Shown here: one piece after another, positions 27,454 through 34,373 of the stretch
Position numbering within the stretch: the stretch's first letter is position 1
Layout of the letters: each line of letters begins with the position of its first letter
Source: DASVWH01 sp036389715
Lineage (GTDB): Bacteria; Acidobacteriota; Blastocatellia; Pyrinomonadales; Pyrinomonadaceae
NCBI GenBank assembly: GCA_036389715.1
Contig: DASVWH010000189.1
Location: forward strand, 1-47,158
Direction: 5' to 3'
Length of the DNA stretch: 47,158 nt
The notes under the pieces: generated by a model
Told to the model about the DNA's origin: nothing
What the model saw: only the letters and a program-made list of their open reading frames with translations
Databases searched by the model: none
Program-made: the position numbers and the translations under genes

Positions 27454-28746
27454 ATGCGTTCCCTACAGCTTCTGGTCAAAGCCATAATTATCTTGGCAAT
27501 ACTTCCCTTCGTGAGTACTAATACTGTGGCTCAAACTAGAATTAATGGGAAAATCTTATTCAGCCGGGGCGTGCAAGGTACTAATGCGCTCTTTACAATG
27601 AATGCAGATGGGAGCAATCTCACGCAGATTTCGACTAACTGTTATAACAACGCTTTCCCTGAATGGTCGCCGGATGGCACTCAAGTCGTTTTCACAGGGA
27701 GTTGTACGGAAGGCAACAGTCAAATTTACCTAATCAATGCTGACGGTAGCGGACTTAGAAGACTGACGAATTACAATGGTTTTAATGAACATCCTACATG
27801 GTCTCCTGACGGCACTAGAATAGCTTTTGACCGTAGTCTTGGCGATGGCATACATCTTTTTGTCATTAATGTTGATAGCACTGGCGAGAGAAGGCTAACG
27901 ACCAATCCTGCTGCCAATGATGTCAGTCCTGCATGGTCTCCCGACGGCTCGAAGATAGCGTTCGCCCACATCAATCCATATAACGGCCAAGACCCGGGTA
28001 AGTATAATATTTACGTCATCAATACTGATGGCTCAAACCAGATTAATCTTACTAACAATGCGTTTCAAAATTACAACCCCGCGTGGTCGCCAGACGGCAC
28101 TAAAATTACTTTCAGCAGCACAAGAAACGGGCAACAGAATATCTACGTTATGAACGCTGATGGCAGTAATCAAACGAAAATTGCTGCGCTAGCGGGAGAT
28201 TCGGAGCCTTCATGGTCGCCGGATGGGACTAAGATCGTTTTTGTGAGTTTGGTCAACGGCAATGCTGATCTTTATTTAGTAAACCCAGATGGCAGCAATC
28301 TCACTCGGCTCAGCAGTAATTCCTCACACGAAAATTCCCCCTCGTGGCAGCCGATGCTAGCCCTAAACTTTAATCCCACTTTGATTACAGAATCAGGAAC
28401 AAATCGCGCACTAGCATTAGATTCTGTGACGTTCACACGTGATCCCTTCCCGGCGATGAATTATTATAACCTCAGTATGGATCGGCCCACTCGCGTGATG
28501 CTTTTCGCCGTCTATACTGATTTAGCGCCCGGCGAAGATGCCAGTGCTGTGACCGTTGTAGCTGAAGATTCCCAAAACAGAGTTTACCTATTGCCTGTGG
28601 AATATGTAGGGAAAGTTCCAGGCTTTAGCTGGTTAACCCAAGTGACTGTCAGGCTGCCGGAGGAGCTAGCTAAAGTTGGCAATGTGATGGTAAGCATCAG
28701 TCTGCATGGTAAGACCAGTAGTAAAGTCGCCCTTCAAGTCAATTAG
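27454..28746 (+). CDS. Exported TolB-like WD40/PD40 repeat protein, cassette gene
   Basis: The 430-residue product has a signal peptide (LVKAIIILAILPFVSTNTVA). At least six beta-propeller repeats follow, of the form 'WSPDGTKI-F-S----G---IYV-N-DGSN---LT' (FPEWSPDGTQVVFTG, PTWSPDGTRIAFD, PAWSPDGSKIAFA, PAWSPDGTKITFS, PSWSPDGTKIVFV). The C-terminal 100 residues (RPTRVMLFAVYTDLAPGEDA; FSWLTQVTVRLPEELAKVGN) form a beta-rich domain that I have seen at the ends of many secreted acidobacterial proteins. The start ATG 27454 follows TTGGAG. The role is unknown: such propellers bind proteins or ligands in the periplasm or outside. It is AT-richer than the flanking genome. The next attC lies 50 nt after the stop. 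Confidence 0.88.
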   Translation: MRSLQLLVKAIIILAILPFVSTNTVAQTRINGKILFSRGVQGTNALFTMNADGSNLTQISTNCYNNAFPEWSPDGTQVVFTGSCTEGNSQIYLINADGSGLRRLTNYNGFNEHPTWSPDGTRIAFDRSLGDGIHLFVINVDSTGERRLTTNPAANDVSPAWSPDGSKIAFAHINPYNGQDPGKYNIYVINTDGSNQINLTNNAFQNYNPAWSPDGTKITFSSTRNGQQNIYVMNADGSNQTKIAALAGDSEPSWSPDGTKIVFVSLVNGNADLYLVNPDGSNLTRLSSNSSHENSPSWQPMLALNFNPTLITESGTNRALALDSVTFTRDPFPAMNYYNLSMDRPTRVMLFAVYTDLAPGEDASAVTVVAEDSQNRVYLLPVEYVGKVPGFSWLTQVTVRLPEELAKVGNVMVSISLHGKTSSKVALQVN

Positions 28747-28795
28747 AATAAGAATGCCAATTACCATCAATCCAGATAGCTATTCTTTCTGCCGC

Positions 28796-28898
28796 ATCTA
28801 ACAACTCATTGAACCGGAGCGCGAATAGCGCGGCTTTCATCCGCAATGCTTGCTTTATTTCGGCGGCTCGTCGCGCCGCGTTAATTCGAGCGTTAGAT
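28796..28898 (+). repeat. attC site 3
   Basis: R'' is ATCTAAC (28796-28802) and R' is GTTAGAT (28892-28898). The L boxes CATTGAACCGGAGCGCG and CGCCGCGTTAATTCGAG pair. Length 103 bp. Confidence 0.94.
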
Positions 28899-28968
28899 GG
28901 CTTCCTCCCTTAAACATATTAGGATAAGCTTAGAGTTAAACAGTTATAGCAAAGGAGAAAATCTTTCC

Positions 28969-29556
28969 ATGAGACGAATGAATTCTTTAGCAACCATTTT
29001 TTTGTTCCTCTTGAGTCTCAACGTATATGCTCAGGGTGTATCATCCGAAAAGAAGGATTTGATAAAGGAGTTGCTTACTGTTATCGACGCGACGAAGAAT
29101 GCAGAAGCAATTATGGATTCAATATCCGCTCAAATACAGAAAGACATGCTCCAAGGGCTAGGGCAAATGATTGAAAACGATAAATCGTTAAGTAATGCTC
29201 AGCGGGCGGAAATACAGCAAGAGATTGCTGCAAGCGCACAGCGCTCTGCTAATAGATTTAGAGAGCTATTTAGGAAAAGGATTGACTTTTCGCAACTGGT
29301 AAAAGAAGTTATCTATGAGGTTTACGACAAATATTACTCTGCTGTCGAGATTAGAGATTTGATAGCATTCTATAAAACTCCGACTGGTCGGAAATCAATT
29401 GAAATAATGTCGCAGCTATTTACAGAATCAATGACAAAGACAAGCGAACGCTTGACTCCATTAGTACAGCCGATATTACAAGAGATTATTGACGAAGAAA
29501 TGAAAAAGATTGAGAAGTTGGTGCCGAAACCTCCCCCGCGAAGGAAGAGTCGTTAA
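28969..29556 (+). CDS. Exported DUF2059 protein, cassette gene
   Basis: The 195-residue product has a signal peptide (MNSLATIFLFLLSLNVYAQG) and a helical DUF2059 domain, recognised by FSQLVKEVIYEVYDKYYSAV, EIRDLIAFYKTPTGRKSIEI and MSQLFTESM. The function of this domain is unknown; it is common in periplasmic proteins. The start ATG 28969 has AAAGGAG 10-12 nt upstream; the in-frame ATG at 28897 lies within attC site 3 and is not used. It ends with a Lys/Pro/Arg-rich tail (PKPPPRRKSR). It is a single-gene cassette between attC 3 and 4. Confidence 0.88.
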   Translation: MRRMNSLATIFLFLLSLNVYAQGVSSEKKDLIKELLTVIDATKNAEAIMDSISAQIQKDMLQGLGQMIENDKSLSNAQRAEIQQEIAASAQRSANRFRELFRKRIDFSQLVKEVIYEVYDKYYSAVEIRDLIAFYKTPTGRKSIEIMSQLFTESMTKTSERLTPLVQPILQEIIDEEMKKIEKLVPKPPPRRKSR

Positions 29557-29568
29557 TCTCGTACCGCC

Positions 29569-29677
29569 ATCTAACAAGTCGCTCAACCCGACCCCGCGAT
29601 AGCATGGCTTTCATGATTGTCCATTCCAGTTTAGTAGAATGCTGCTCGCGCGGGGCGGGTTAATTCGGGCGTTAGAC
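29569..29677 (+). repeat. attC site 4
   Basis: R'' is ATCTAAC (29569-29575) and R' is GTTAGAC (29671-29677). The L boxes GCTCAACCCGACCCCGCG and CGCGGGGCGGGTTAATTCGG pair well. Length 109 bp. Confidence 0.94.
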
Positions 29678-29714
29678 GCTTACTATTTTCTAGCAGTAAT
29701 GAGAGGATGAGCGA

Positions 29715-30737
29715 ATGAGACATTCTACGCGGATGGTGTTTTTTAGCATCCGGGTTCTGGTGCTTCTGTTTCTTTCAGGGCCTTTGCAGACGAACGCTCA
29801 AGAGACGAGAAAACGCACGTCTGCGCGGAAATCTCGGCAGGCTGTGCCGACGGTTCGATTTGATTCGGGCAACAGCGCGTTGAAAATTCCGCTTGACATC
29901 GACAACAACATCATTCGGATGCAGGTCAGGGTTAATAATTCGAGGCCGCTCAAGTTCATCTTTGATACGGGCGCGTCCGTCTCCGCTATCAGTTCTCAGC
30001 GAGCAGCGGAGTTGGGATTGAAAACCCGGGGACAATTTCACGGCAACGCGACCGGTGGCAAAATCCAGGGCTCTTTCGCGAAAGGCGTTTCGTTAAGCGT
30101 TCAGGGCGCGAAAGTTTCTCACCAGTTGATTGCTTCATTTCCGTTCAGCATACCTCCCGGTTTTGAATTTGATGGAGTAATCGGCTGTGACTTCATCAAT
30201 CAATTTGTCGTCGTGATTGATTACAAGAACAAAATTATGAATCTGTATAACCCGCGAACCTACACCTACTTCGGTAAAGGTGAGATTATTCCGCTTTTAC
30301 TAGACGCAGGGAGAACTCCTCTTGTAAACACAAAGATTATTCTGGAAGGACGCGCTCCCGTCGAAGCCAAGTTGGAAGTGGATACGGGCGCGGACGGGAC
30401 GTTTGTTATCAACAGCCCGCTTGTTAAGAAACAGAAATTGGCGGAAGCCATATTGAAAACGGGTCAAAGCAACAATAACGGGGCGGGCGGCGAGCAGAGA
30501 CTTCTTGTCGGGCGGGTCAAGGCCATGAAGTTAGGGCGACTGGTTTTTGACAACCCGCCGGTCGGACTTTCGCAGGATACCGAAGGTGCTGGCGCAAGCG
30601 AGGAAAATGATGGAGTTGTCGGGGGCGAGATATTCCGTCGTTTTAAGGTGATACTCGATTATTCCCGCAAGCGAATGATCCTCGAACCGAACGAGAGTTT
30701 AAACGACCCGTATGATGTCGAGATGAGCGGCATTTAG
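29715..30737 (+). CDS. Exported retropepsin-like aspartic protease, cassette gene
   Basis: The 340-residue product has a signal peptide (MVFFSIRVLVLLFLSG...NAQE) and two aspartic protease half-domains: FIFDTGASVSAISSQRAAEL with DTG at residues 84-86, and LEVDTGADGTFVI with DTG at 223-225. Each half has a later hydrophobic-Gly motif (FDGVIGCDFI; DGVVGGEIF). It is the gag-polyprotein-like (PF13650/PF13975) type with both halves in one chain, probably acting outside the inner membrane. The start ATG 29715 is 38 nt after the cassette junction, with GAGAGG/ATGAGCG upstream. The substrate is unknown. Confidence 0.9.
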   Translation: MRHSTRMVFFSIRVLVLLFLSGPLQTNAQETRKRTSARKSRQAVPTVRFDSGNSALKIPLDIDNNIIRMQVRVNNSRPLKFIFDTGASVSAISSQRAAELGLKTRGQFHGNATGGKIQGSFAKGVSLSVQGAKVSHQLIASFPFSIPPGFEFDGVIGCDFINQFVVVIDYKNKIMNLYNPRTYTYFGKGEIIPLLLDAGRTPLVNTKIILEGRAPVEAKLEVDTGADGTFVINSPLVKKQKLAEAILKTGQSNNNGAGGEQRLLVGRVKAMKLGRLVFDNPPVGLSQDTEGAGASEENDGVVGGEIFRRFKVILDYSRKRMILEPNESLNDPYDVEMSGI

Positions 30738-30747
30738 TCTCACACAC

Positions 30748-30859
30748 GTCCAACAAGTCCTTCCAGCCGCCCCGGCGCAGCTTGTCTCTCATCAATCTTG
30801 AAGGGCGGAATCGGAGGCTGCCGCTAGCGGCGCGGGGCGGCTGAAGTCCAGCCTTAGAC
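30748..30859 (+). repeat. attC site 5, with altered crossover box
   Basis: R'' is GTCCAAC (30748-30754). The 3' box reads CTTAGAC (30853-30859) instead of GTTAGAC, so the base 5' of the usual cut is C. The stem is otherwise excellent (CCAGCCGCCCCG with CGGGGCGGCTG) but its L boxes differ from the other sites. Confidence 0.78.
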
Positions 30860-30883
30860 AGCTTCTTTATTTAGGGGTAACTA

Positions 30884-31393
30884 ATGAGTATTTTCGACAT
30901 CTTCCGTCGTAAAACTGATGATAAGTCCGAGAGCGGCGGGCCGAAGATAGAGTTTGGATTAAGAGGTGAGGATATTACCTACCGCTTGCCGGATAAAGAA
31001 ATGTACATCCAATTTACATGGATAAATTGGCCGAGGGTCTATACGGAGAGCATGGACAAATGGAAGGATGGCTCTATGCTGACGAAGGAGGAAAAAAAGA
31101 AGGTCTTCGGCGACGTGGTGAATTTTATAAGGCGCAAGCGCAAAATGCCAATCGTCGTCATTAATTCAGATGACCCGTCTAAGGATGTGTGGGAGCATCT
31201 ATGTTCGTTGAATCAGCCAGTTGTCAAGGGAATTGAATATACCTCTGATGAGGAAGACTACCGGTCCGAGCGAAGCATGTGGCTTGAGTGTATAAAGGCC
31301 GGGAAGGGCGTGGTGCTTGACGGTGTTGAGGTTAGGAGTGAAAAAGAGCTTGATGAAGCTATGCAGCGGCTTAGAAAGGGACGCGCCGTCTAA
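30884..31393 (+). CDS. Hypothetical cytosolic protein, cassette gene
   Basis: The 169-residue product starts MSIFDIFRRKTDDKSESGGP and has no signal or membrane segment. It contains ITYRLPDKEMYIQFTWINWP, GDVVNFIRRKRKMPIVVINS and ERSMWLECIKAGKGVVLDGV. The 'MSIFDIFRRK' start is a common amphipathic beginning of proteins that sit near membranes or phage-like assemblies, but I do not recognise the family. Its TAA stop lies inside the R'' box of attC site 6, a typical cassette arrangement. Confidence 0.7.
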   Translation: MSIFDIFRRKTDDKSESGGPKIEFGLRGEDITYRLPDKEMYIQFTWINWPRVYTESMDKWKDGSMLTKEEKKKVFGDVVNFIRRKRKMPIVVINSDDPSKDVWEHLCSLNQPVVKGIEYTSDEEDYRSERSMWLECIKAGKGVVLDGVEVRSEKELDEAMQRLRKGRAV

Positions 31394-31487
31394 CAACTCA
31401 TTCAACCGGAGCGAATGGATGGACTTTCATCGGCGAGACGCCGTGATTATCCTGGCTCGACGCGCCCGGTTAATTCGGGCGTTATGC
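31388..31487 (+). repeat. attC site 6
   Basis: R'' is GTCTAAC (31388-31394, containing the TAA stop of the upstream gene) and R' is GTTATGC (31481-31487), one base off the consensus GTTAGGC. The L boxes TTCAACCGGAGCG and CGCCCGGTTAATTCGGG pair. Length 100 bp. Confidence 0.9.
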
Positions 31488-31661
31488 TGCGCGTGGTGAA
31501 GGCCCTAATATGCACACTCGGCTGTCCGGTTTCTTAAAGGGCTGGAGCTAAGCTCTGCGGTAGCGTACTTGTCTCTTACATCCGGTTAGCTCAACTTGTG
31601 GGTATATATCGTGGGTTCTCGCGTTAGCCGTTCAAAATTTATGTGCTCCGAGGAGAAAACC

Positions 31662-32060
31662 ATGCTGAGTAAAAAGTTTACTTCCTTGTTGGTCGGCGCG
31701 GCTGTGCTGCTCACTGTCATGCCGTCGAAAGCTTTCGGTCAAACTCTCACTCAAGCTAAAACCGCCGAGAGCACGCAAGCCTTGGGCGGCACGTTGGTTA
31801 GTCCGAAGCCTGGTTTGAAGGCGGTCTTCGACAGAGAGATAGCGGACGCTAAAGCCCGCGCTTCGAGAACGTTAGACTACCGGCGGATTGACCAGGCGTC
31901 TCGGCAGGGGGCCAGTTCCAGTTGGACCAAGAGAGAAAAGATTGGTTTCATCGTCTTGGTAGGTGTGATTTTAGTTGTCACGACGGCTCTCCTTATCCAT
32001 GGGATCAACACTTCGCCGTCTTGTGCCGACGACCCGACCCACCCCAACTGCATCCCATGA
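31662..32060 (+). CDS. Small exported protein with C-terminal membrane helix, cassette gene
   Basis: The 132-residue product has a signal peptide (LLVGAAVLLTVMPSKAFGQ), a short Ala/Lys-rich middle (KAVFDREIADAKARASRTLD) and one membrane helix near the end (IGFIVLVGVILVVTTALLIH), followed by a short tail with two Cys (CADDPTHPNC). The start ATG 31662 has GAGGAG 8-12 nt upstream; the longer frame from 31596 is unlikely. The function is unknown. About 175 nt of non-coding leader precede it in the cassette. Confidence 0.68.
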   Translation: MLSKKFTSLLVGAAVLLTVMPSKAFGQTLTQAKTAESTQALGGTLVSPKPGLKAVFDREIADAKARASRTLDYRRIDQASRQGASSSWTKREKIGFIVLVGVILVVTTALLIHGINTSPSCADDPTHPNCIP

Positions 32061-32078
32061 CGTGCGCTAAACGCTAGC

Positions 32079-32165
32079 GCCTAACAACCCATTGAACCGG
32101 AGCGCGAGTTAGCTTGCCTCTTATCATCGGCATTGATTCACGCCCGGTCAATTCGGGCGTTAGAT
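32079..32165 (+). repeat. attC site 7
   Basis: R'' is GCCTAAC (32079-32085) and R' is GTTAGAT (32159-32165). The L boxes CATTGAACCGGAGCGCG and CACGCCCGGTCAATTCGGG pair. At 87 bp it is the shortest in the array. Confidence 0.93.
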
Positions 32166-32480
32166 GCCTAGGTGTTCAGCTAACCCTTTCTTCAAGGTGG
32201 GTAATGCTGAAAGTATCTTAGGAGCAAGTAGTCTTAAATCCGCGAGCCGATTTGATGTAGCGTGTAGGACTAAAACAGCAATGTTAAATTTGGGCAGGTT
32301 CTGCTGAAAGGATAGATTCTTATCAACCGTAATGAATATGTCGAATTCCTTTTCTGCAAGCGTCAGAAGTTCGCCGTTTTTAATACCCGCCCATCCCATC
32401 TGTGGAACTGTTTTAACATCCCGCCCTGCTAAATCCTTAGCCAATCGCCTATCAAGACATTCATCTAACAGAAGTTTCAC
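32160..32480 (-). CDS. DUF5615 PIN-like toxin (cassette in reverse orientation)
   Basis: The 106-residue product starts with a GTG and reads MKLLLDECLDRRLAKDLAGR, the DUF5615/Mut7-C-type PIN-like fold with acidic residues D6, E7 and a later pair in DIFITVDKNLSFQQ. It also has TVPQMGWAGIKNGELLTLAE. These proteins are thought to be the VapC-like RNase toxin of a DUF433/DUF5615 module. The upstream DUF433 gene ends 1 nt before the GTG, so the two are co-translated. The stop codon TAA on the minus strand is supplied by the TTA of attC site 7's R' box. Confidence 0.88.
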   Translation of the reverse strand: MKLLLDECLDRRLAKDLAGRDVKTVPQMGWAGIKNGELLTLAEKEFDIFITVDKNLSFQQNLPKFNIAVLVLHATSNRLADLRLLAPKILSALPTLKKGLAEHLGI

Positions 32481-32481
32481 C

Positions 32482-32694
32482 TTATGCCACCATCTTTACA
32501 ATCTGTTCCTCAGCTTCTTCCAGAAAGGCGATCACTTGCTCTTTGGTAACGGTGGGGAATCCATCTAAAAAATCATCGATTGATTCTCCTGCTTTAAGGT
32601 AATCTAATAGTGTTTGGACAGGCACTCTGGTTTTAGCGAATACCGGAGTCCCGCCCATAATGTCAGGCGACGATGTAATAATTGGCTTTCTCAT
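32482..32694 (-). CDS. DUF433 antitoxin (cassette in reverse orientation)
   Basis: The 70-residue product reads MRKPIITSSPDIMGGTPVFA, KTRVPVQTLLDYLKAGESID and DFLDGFPTVTKEQVIAFLEE, the DUF433 pattern (a winged-helix-like antitoxin of the VapB45 type). I start it at ATG 32694, the usual family start, rather than ATG 32739, which lies in attC site 8. Neither start has a clear ribosome site. A -35/-10-like pair (TTGATT, TACCAT, 18-nt spacing) ends 7 nt before ATG 32694, so a leaderless transcript is possible. The pair would neutralise and repress its own toxin. Confidence 0.85.
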   Translation of the reverse strand: MRKPIITSSPDIMGGTPVFAKTRVPVQTLLDYLKAGESIDDFLDGFPTVTKEQVIAFLEEAEEQIVKMVA

Positions 32695-32737
32695 GATGTT
32701 ATGGTATCCAAATGGCGCTTTGTTAATCAAGGGCGGC

Positions 32738-32844
32738 ATCTAACAACCCATTGAACCGGAGCGCGGATTGAATGGCTTTCATCATCAAAAGATTATTCGT
32801 ATATTGATTCTATTCACCGTGCCCGGTCAATTCGGGCGTTAGAT
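32738..32844 (+). repeat. attC site 8
   Basis: R'' is ATCTAAC (32738-32744) and R' is GTTAGAT (32838-32844). The L boxes CATTGAACCGGAGCGCGG and GTGCCCGGTCAATTCGGG match attC site 7 closely. Length 107 bp. Confidence 0.94.
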
Positions 32845-32849
32845 TGCTA

Positions 32850-32877
32850 TTGGATGGTATCGAAAGGAAGATATACT
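32850..32877 (+). promoter_or_regulatory. Promoter of the second DUF433/DUF5615 cassette
   Basis: TTGGAT (32850-32855) and TATACT (32872-32877) are spaced by 16 nt, only 5 nt after attC site 8. The gene start ATG 32915 follows with GGAG at -12. Own promoters are expected for toxin-antitoxin cassettes. Confidence 0.65.
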
Positions 32878-32914
32878 ATTCCCGTTTTTGCACGTGACTG
32901 AATTGGAGAATGTT

Positions 32915-33139
32915 ATGACCAACCTGACGGACAGAATCACAACTAATCCTGAACAGTGTGGCGGGCGTCCGTGTATTCGCGGGATGCGTATTCGTGTGAT
33001 TGATGTCCTCGATTTATTTGCTGATGGCTTGAGTGCGCAACAAATCTTAGAAGAAATGCCTGACCTTGAAGCAGAAGATTTGCAGGCTGCCCTCCAATAT
33101 GCCGCCCGTAGATTGGATCATCCGGTGCTCGCCGCATGA
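32915..33139 (+). CDS. DUF433 antitoxin, cassette gene
   Basis: The 74-residue product reads MTNLTDRITTNPEQCGGRPC, IRGMRIRVIDVLDLFADGLS and AQQILEEMPDLEAEDLQAAL, a typical DUF433 antitoxin. The start ATG 32915 has TGGAG 7 nt upstream; the longer frame from 32888 is less likely. The last bases overlap the toxin gene by 4 nt (ATGA), so the two are translationally coupled. It is the second such pair in a row but in the opposite orientation and not closely similar to the first pair. Confidence 0.92.
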   Translation: MTNLTDRITTNPEQCGGRPCIRGMRIRVIDVLDLFADGLSAQQILEEMPDLEAEDLQAALQYAARRLDHPVLAA

Positions 33140-33474
33140 CAATCTGGATTGACGCACAGATGTCTCCCGCGATAGCGGTTTGGGTTAGTAGTAATTTTGC
33201 TGTTAATGCAGTAGCAATTCGGGGTCTTGGCTTGCGGGATGTTGAGGATAAGGAGATATTTGAAGCTGCAAGACGAGAAAACGCTGTCGTTATGACGAAA
33301 GATAGCGATTTTGTGTTGTTGCTGGATAGATTGGGTGCGCCGCCTCAAGTGATTTGGATAACGTGCGGGAATACCTCAAATGCGCGGCTTAAAGAAATCC
33401 TAACGAAGACTTTACCTAAAGCACTTGAACTCCTGAAAACGGGCGAAGAACTTATTGAAATCAACTCCACCTAA
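33136..33474 (+). CDS. DUF5615 PIN-like toxin, cassette gene
   Basis: The 112-residue product reads MTIWIDAQMSPAIAVWVSSN, FAVNAVAIRGLGLRDVEDKE and ARRENAVVMTKDSDFVLLLD, the DUF5615 fold with acidic residues D6 and the TKDSDF motif. It should be the RNase-like toxin paired with the DUF433 antitoxin just upstream (4-nt ATGA overlap). Its TAA stop lies inside the R'' box of attC site 9. Stable toxin-antitoxin cassettes help hold large arrays together in other chromosomal integrons. Confidence 0.93.
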   Translation: MTIWIDAQMSPAIAVWVSSNFAVNAVAIRGLGLRDVEDKEIFEAARRENAVVMTKDSDFVLLLDRLGAPPQVIWITCGNTSNARLKEILTKTLPKALELLKTGEELIEINST

Positions 33475-33570
33475 CAACCCATTGAACCCGAGCGGAACTA
33501 GCTCGGATGTCATCGAGAACTTGGATGCTGCTCGACAATACTTCCGTCCCGGTTAATCCGGGCGTTAGAC
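33469..33570 (+). repeat. attC site 9
   Basis: R'' is ACCTAAC (33469-33475, with the TAA stop of the toxin gene) and R' is GTTAGAC (33564-33570). The L boxes CATTGAACCCGAGCGG and GTCCCGGTTAATCCGGG pair. Length 102 bp. Confidence 0.93.
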
Positions 33571-33645
33571 TGCCGTGAAATGGTGGTTGTGGTTATGCGA
33601 CGGGAGGCGGTAAAACTCGCCCTCAATCGTCATCAGACCGTCCAT
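33565..33645 (-). other. Short minus-strand frame ending in the attC 9 R' box
   Basis: A 26-codon frame on the minus strand starts at ATG 33645 (MDGLMTIEGEFYRLPSHNHN...) and stops at the TTA of the R' box. A similar peptide, GLMSLAGEFYCRRPE, can be read from about 26260 to 26205 on the minus strand. It could be the C-terminal remnant of a former cassette gene. No start signals are visible. Confidence 0.3.
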
Positions 33646-33690
33646 CCAATCAACTGTTCAAGATGCGTTCTTGCTTTTCCAGCTTTTTTA

Positions 33691-33720
33691 TTGACATCCC
33701 ATCCGGCACAAGGCTATCTT
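33691..33720 (+). promoter_or_regulatory. Promoter of the paralogous membrane-protein cassette gene
   Basis: TTGACA (33691-33696) and TATCTT (33715-33720) are spaced by 18 nt. The surrounding sequence (GCACAAGGCTATCTTCCTCT) matches the promoter of the paralogue at 27133-27162 on the minus strand. Confidence 0.78.
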
Positions 33721-33764
33721 CCTCTCGCACATCTATACCTTCCTTACTCAAAGGAGATAAATCT

Positions 33765-34265
33765 ATGTCCGCCTCACTAAACCAATGGCCCTCTCGGAGG
33801 AAGCCCGGGGCGGTAATATTAATCACGCTCCTCCTGCTCCTGGTCGCCCTCGTCAGTTATCTAATCCTCAGAGAACCGCTCAAAGAGAGGTTGATTAAGC
33901 ATCTGAACTCGCTGTTAAGGGAGGGGAAGTTTGCCCAACTGTATGTAGAAGCTGATGATCTTGTCCACTTAAATGTAACTAAAGAACAATTTGTTCAGCG
34001 AATGAAAATAGCAGTGGCTAAATTGAGAGCAATAGACGAAAACTTGAATCTTCAAAGAGACAGGGGAACAGAAAGCCTTTTTCTTCATGACAACGAACGA
34101 ATCTTAATCACCGCTGTTCAAACGTTGGAAAAAGATGGTAAGTCCGTTTCAGTTTGTGTTATGTGGGCCTCTGATACACGAAAGTTCTATAACCTATTCG
34201 TGATGCCGACTCTGGGGACATCAGAGGAATATCGCGTGCTTAGTGTCAGTCGCAGTGAGCAGTGA
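33765..34265 (+). CDS. Membrane-anchored protein of unknown function, paralogue of the 26565 gene
   Basis: The 166-residue product starts MSASLNQWPSRRKPGAVI, with one N-terminal membrane helix (VILITLLLLLVALVSYLIL) and a soluble domain with LLREGKFAQLYVEADDLVHL, NVTKEQFVQRMKIAVAKLRA, IDENLNLQRD and GTSEEYRVLSV. It is a paralogue of the inverted gene at 26565-27086; most conserved is the block NVTKE-FVQRMKI-VAKL-AIDE-LN-QRD. The start ATG 33765 has AAGGAG 8-14 nt upstream and its own promoter at 33691. No attC is recognisable between this gene and the next, so both may travel as one cassette. Confidence 0.78.
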   Translation: MSASLNQWPSRRKPGAVILITLLLLLVALVSYLILREPLKERLIKHLNSLLREGKFAQLYVEADDLVHLNVTKEQFVQRMKIAVAKLRAIDENLNLQRDRGTESLFLHDNERILITAVQTLEKDGKSVSVCVMWASDTRKFYNLFVMPTLGTSEEYRVLSVSRSEQ

Positions 34266-34373
34266 TTTCAGCCGCCTCGCAAAACCCTCTTCAACAACAA
34301 GAGGCACAGCCAGCGTAGGCTGTGTCCATTTCCTCCGACGCGAACGCCGGAGTTACTCAGAGGAGAATACGAC

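Noticed and set aside
31589..31629. Short attC-like pair GCTCAAC ... GTTAGCC in the leader of the 31662 gene
   Set aside because: Only 41 nt between the outer ends, shorter than any functional attC, and the inner parts do not pair as L boxes.
34289..34358. CTTCAAC ... GTTACTC with two hairpins between the 33765 and 34374 genes, considered as an attC
   Set aside because: The R' box and L boxes do not match the array pattern and the inner hairpins are separate rather than one long stem. Left as a plain intergenic region.
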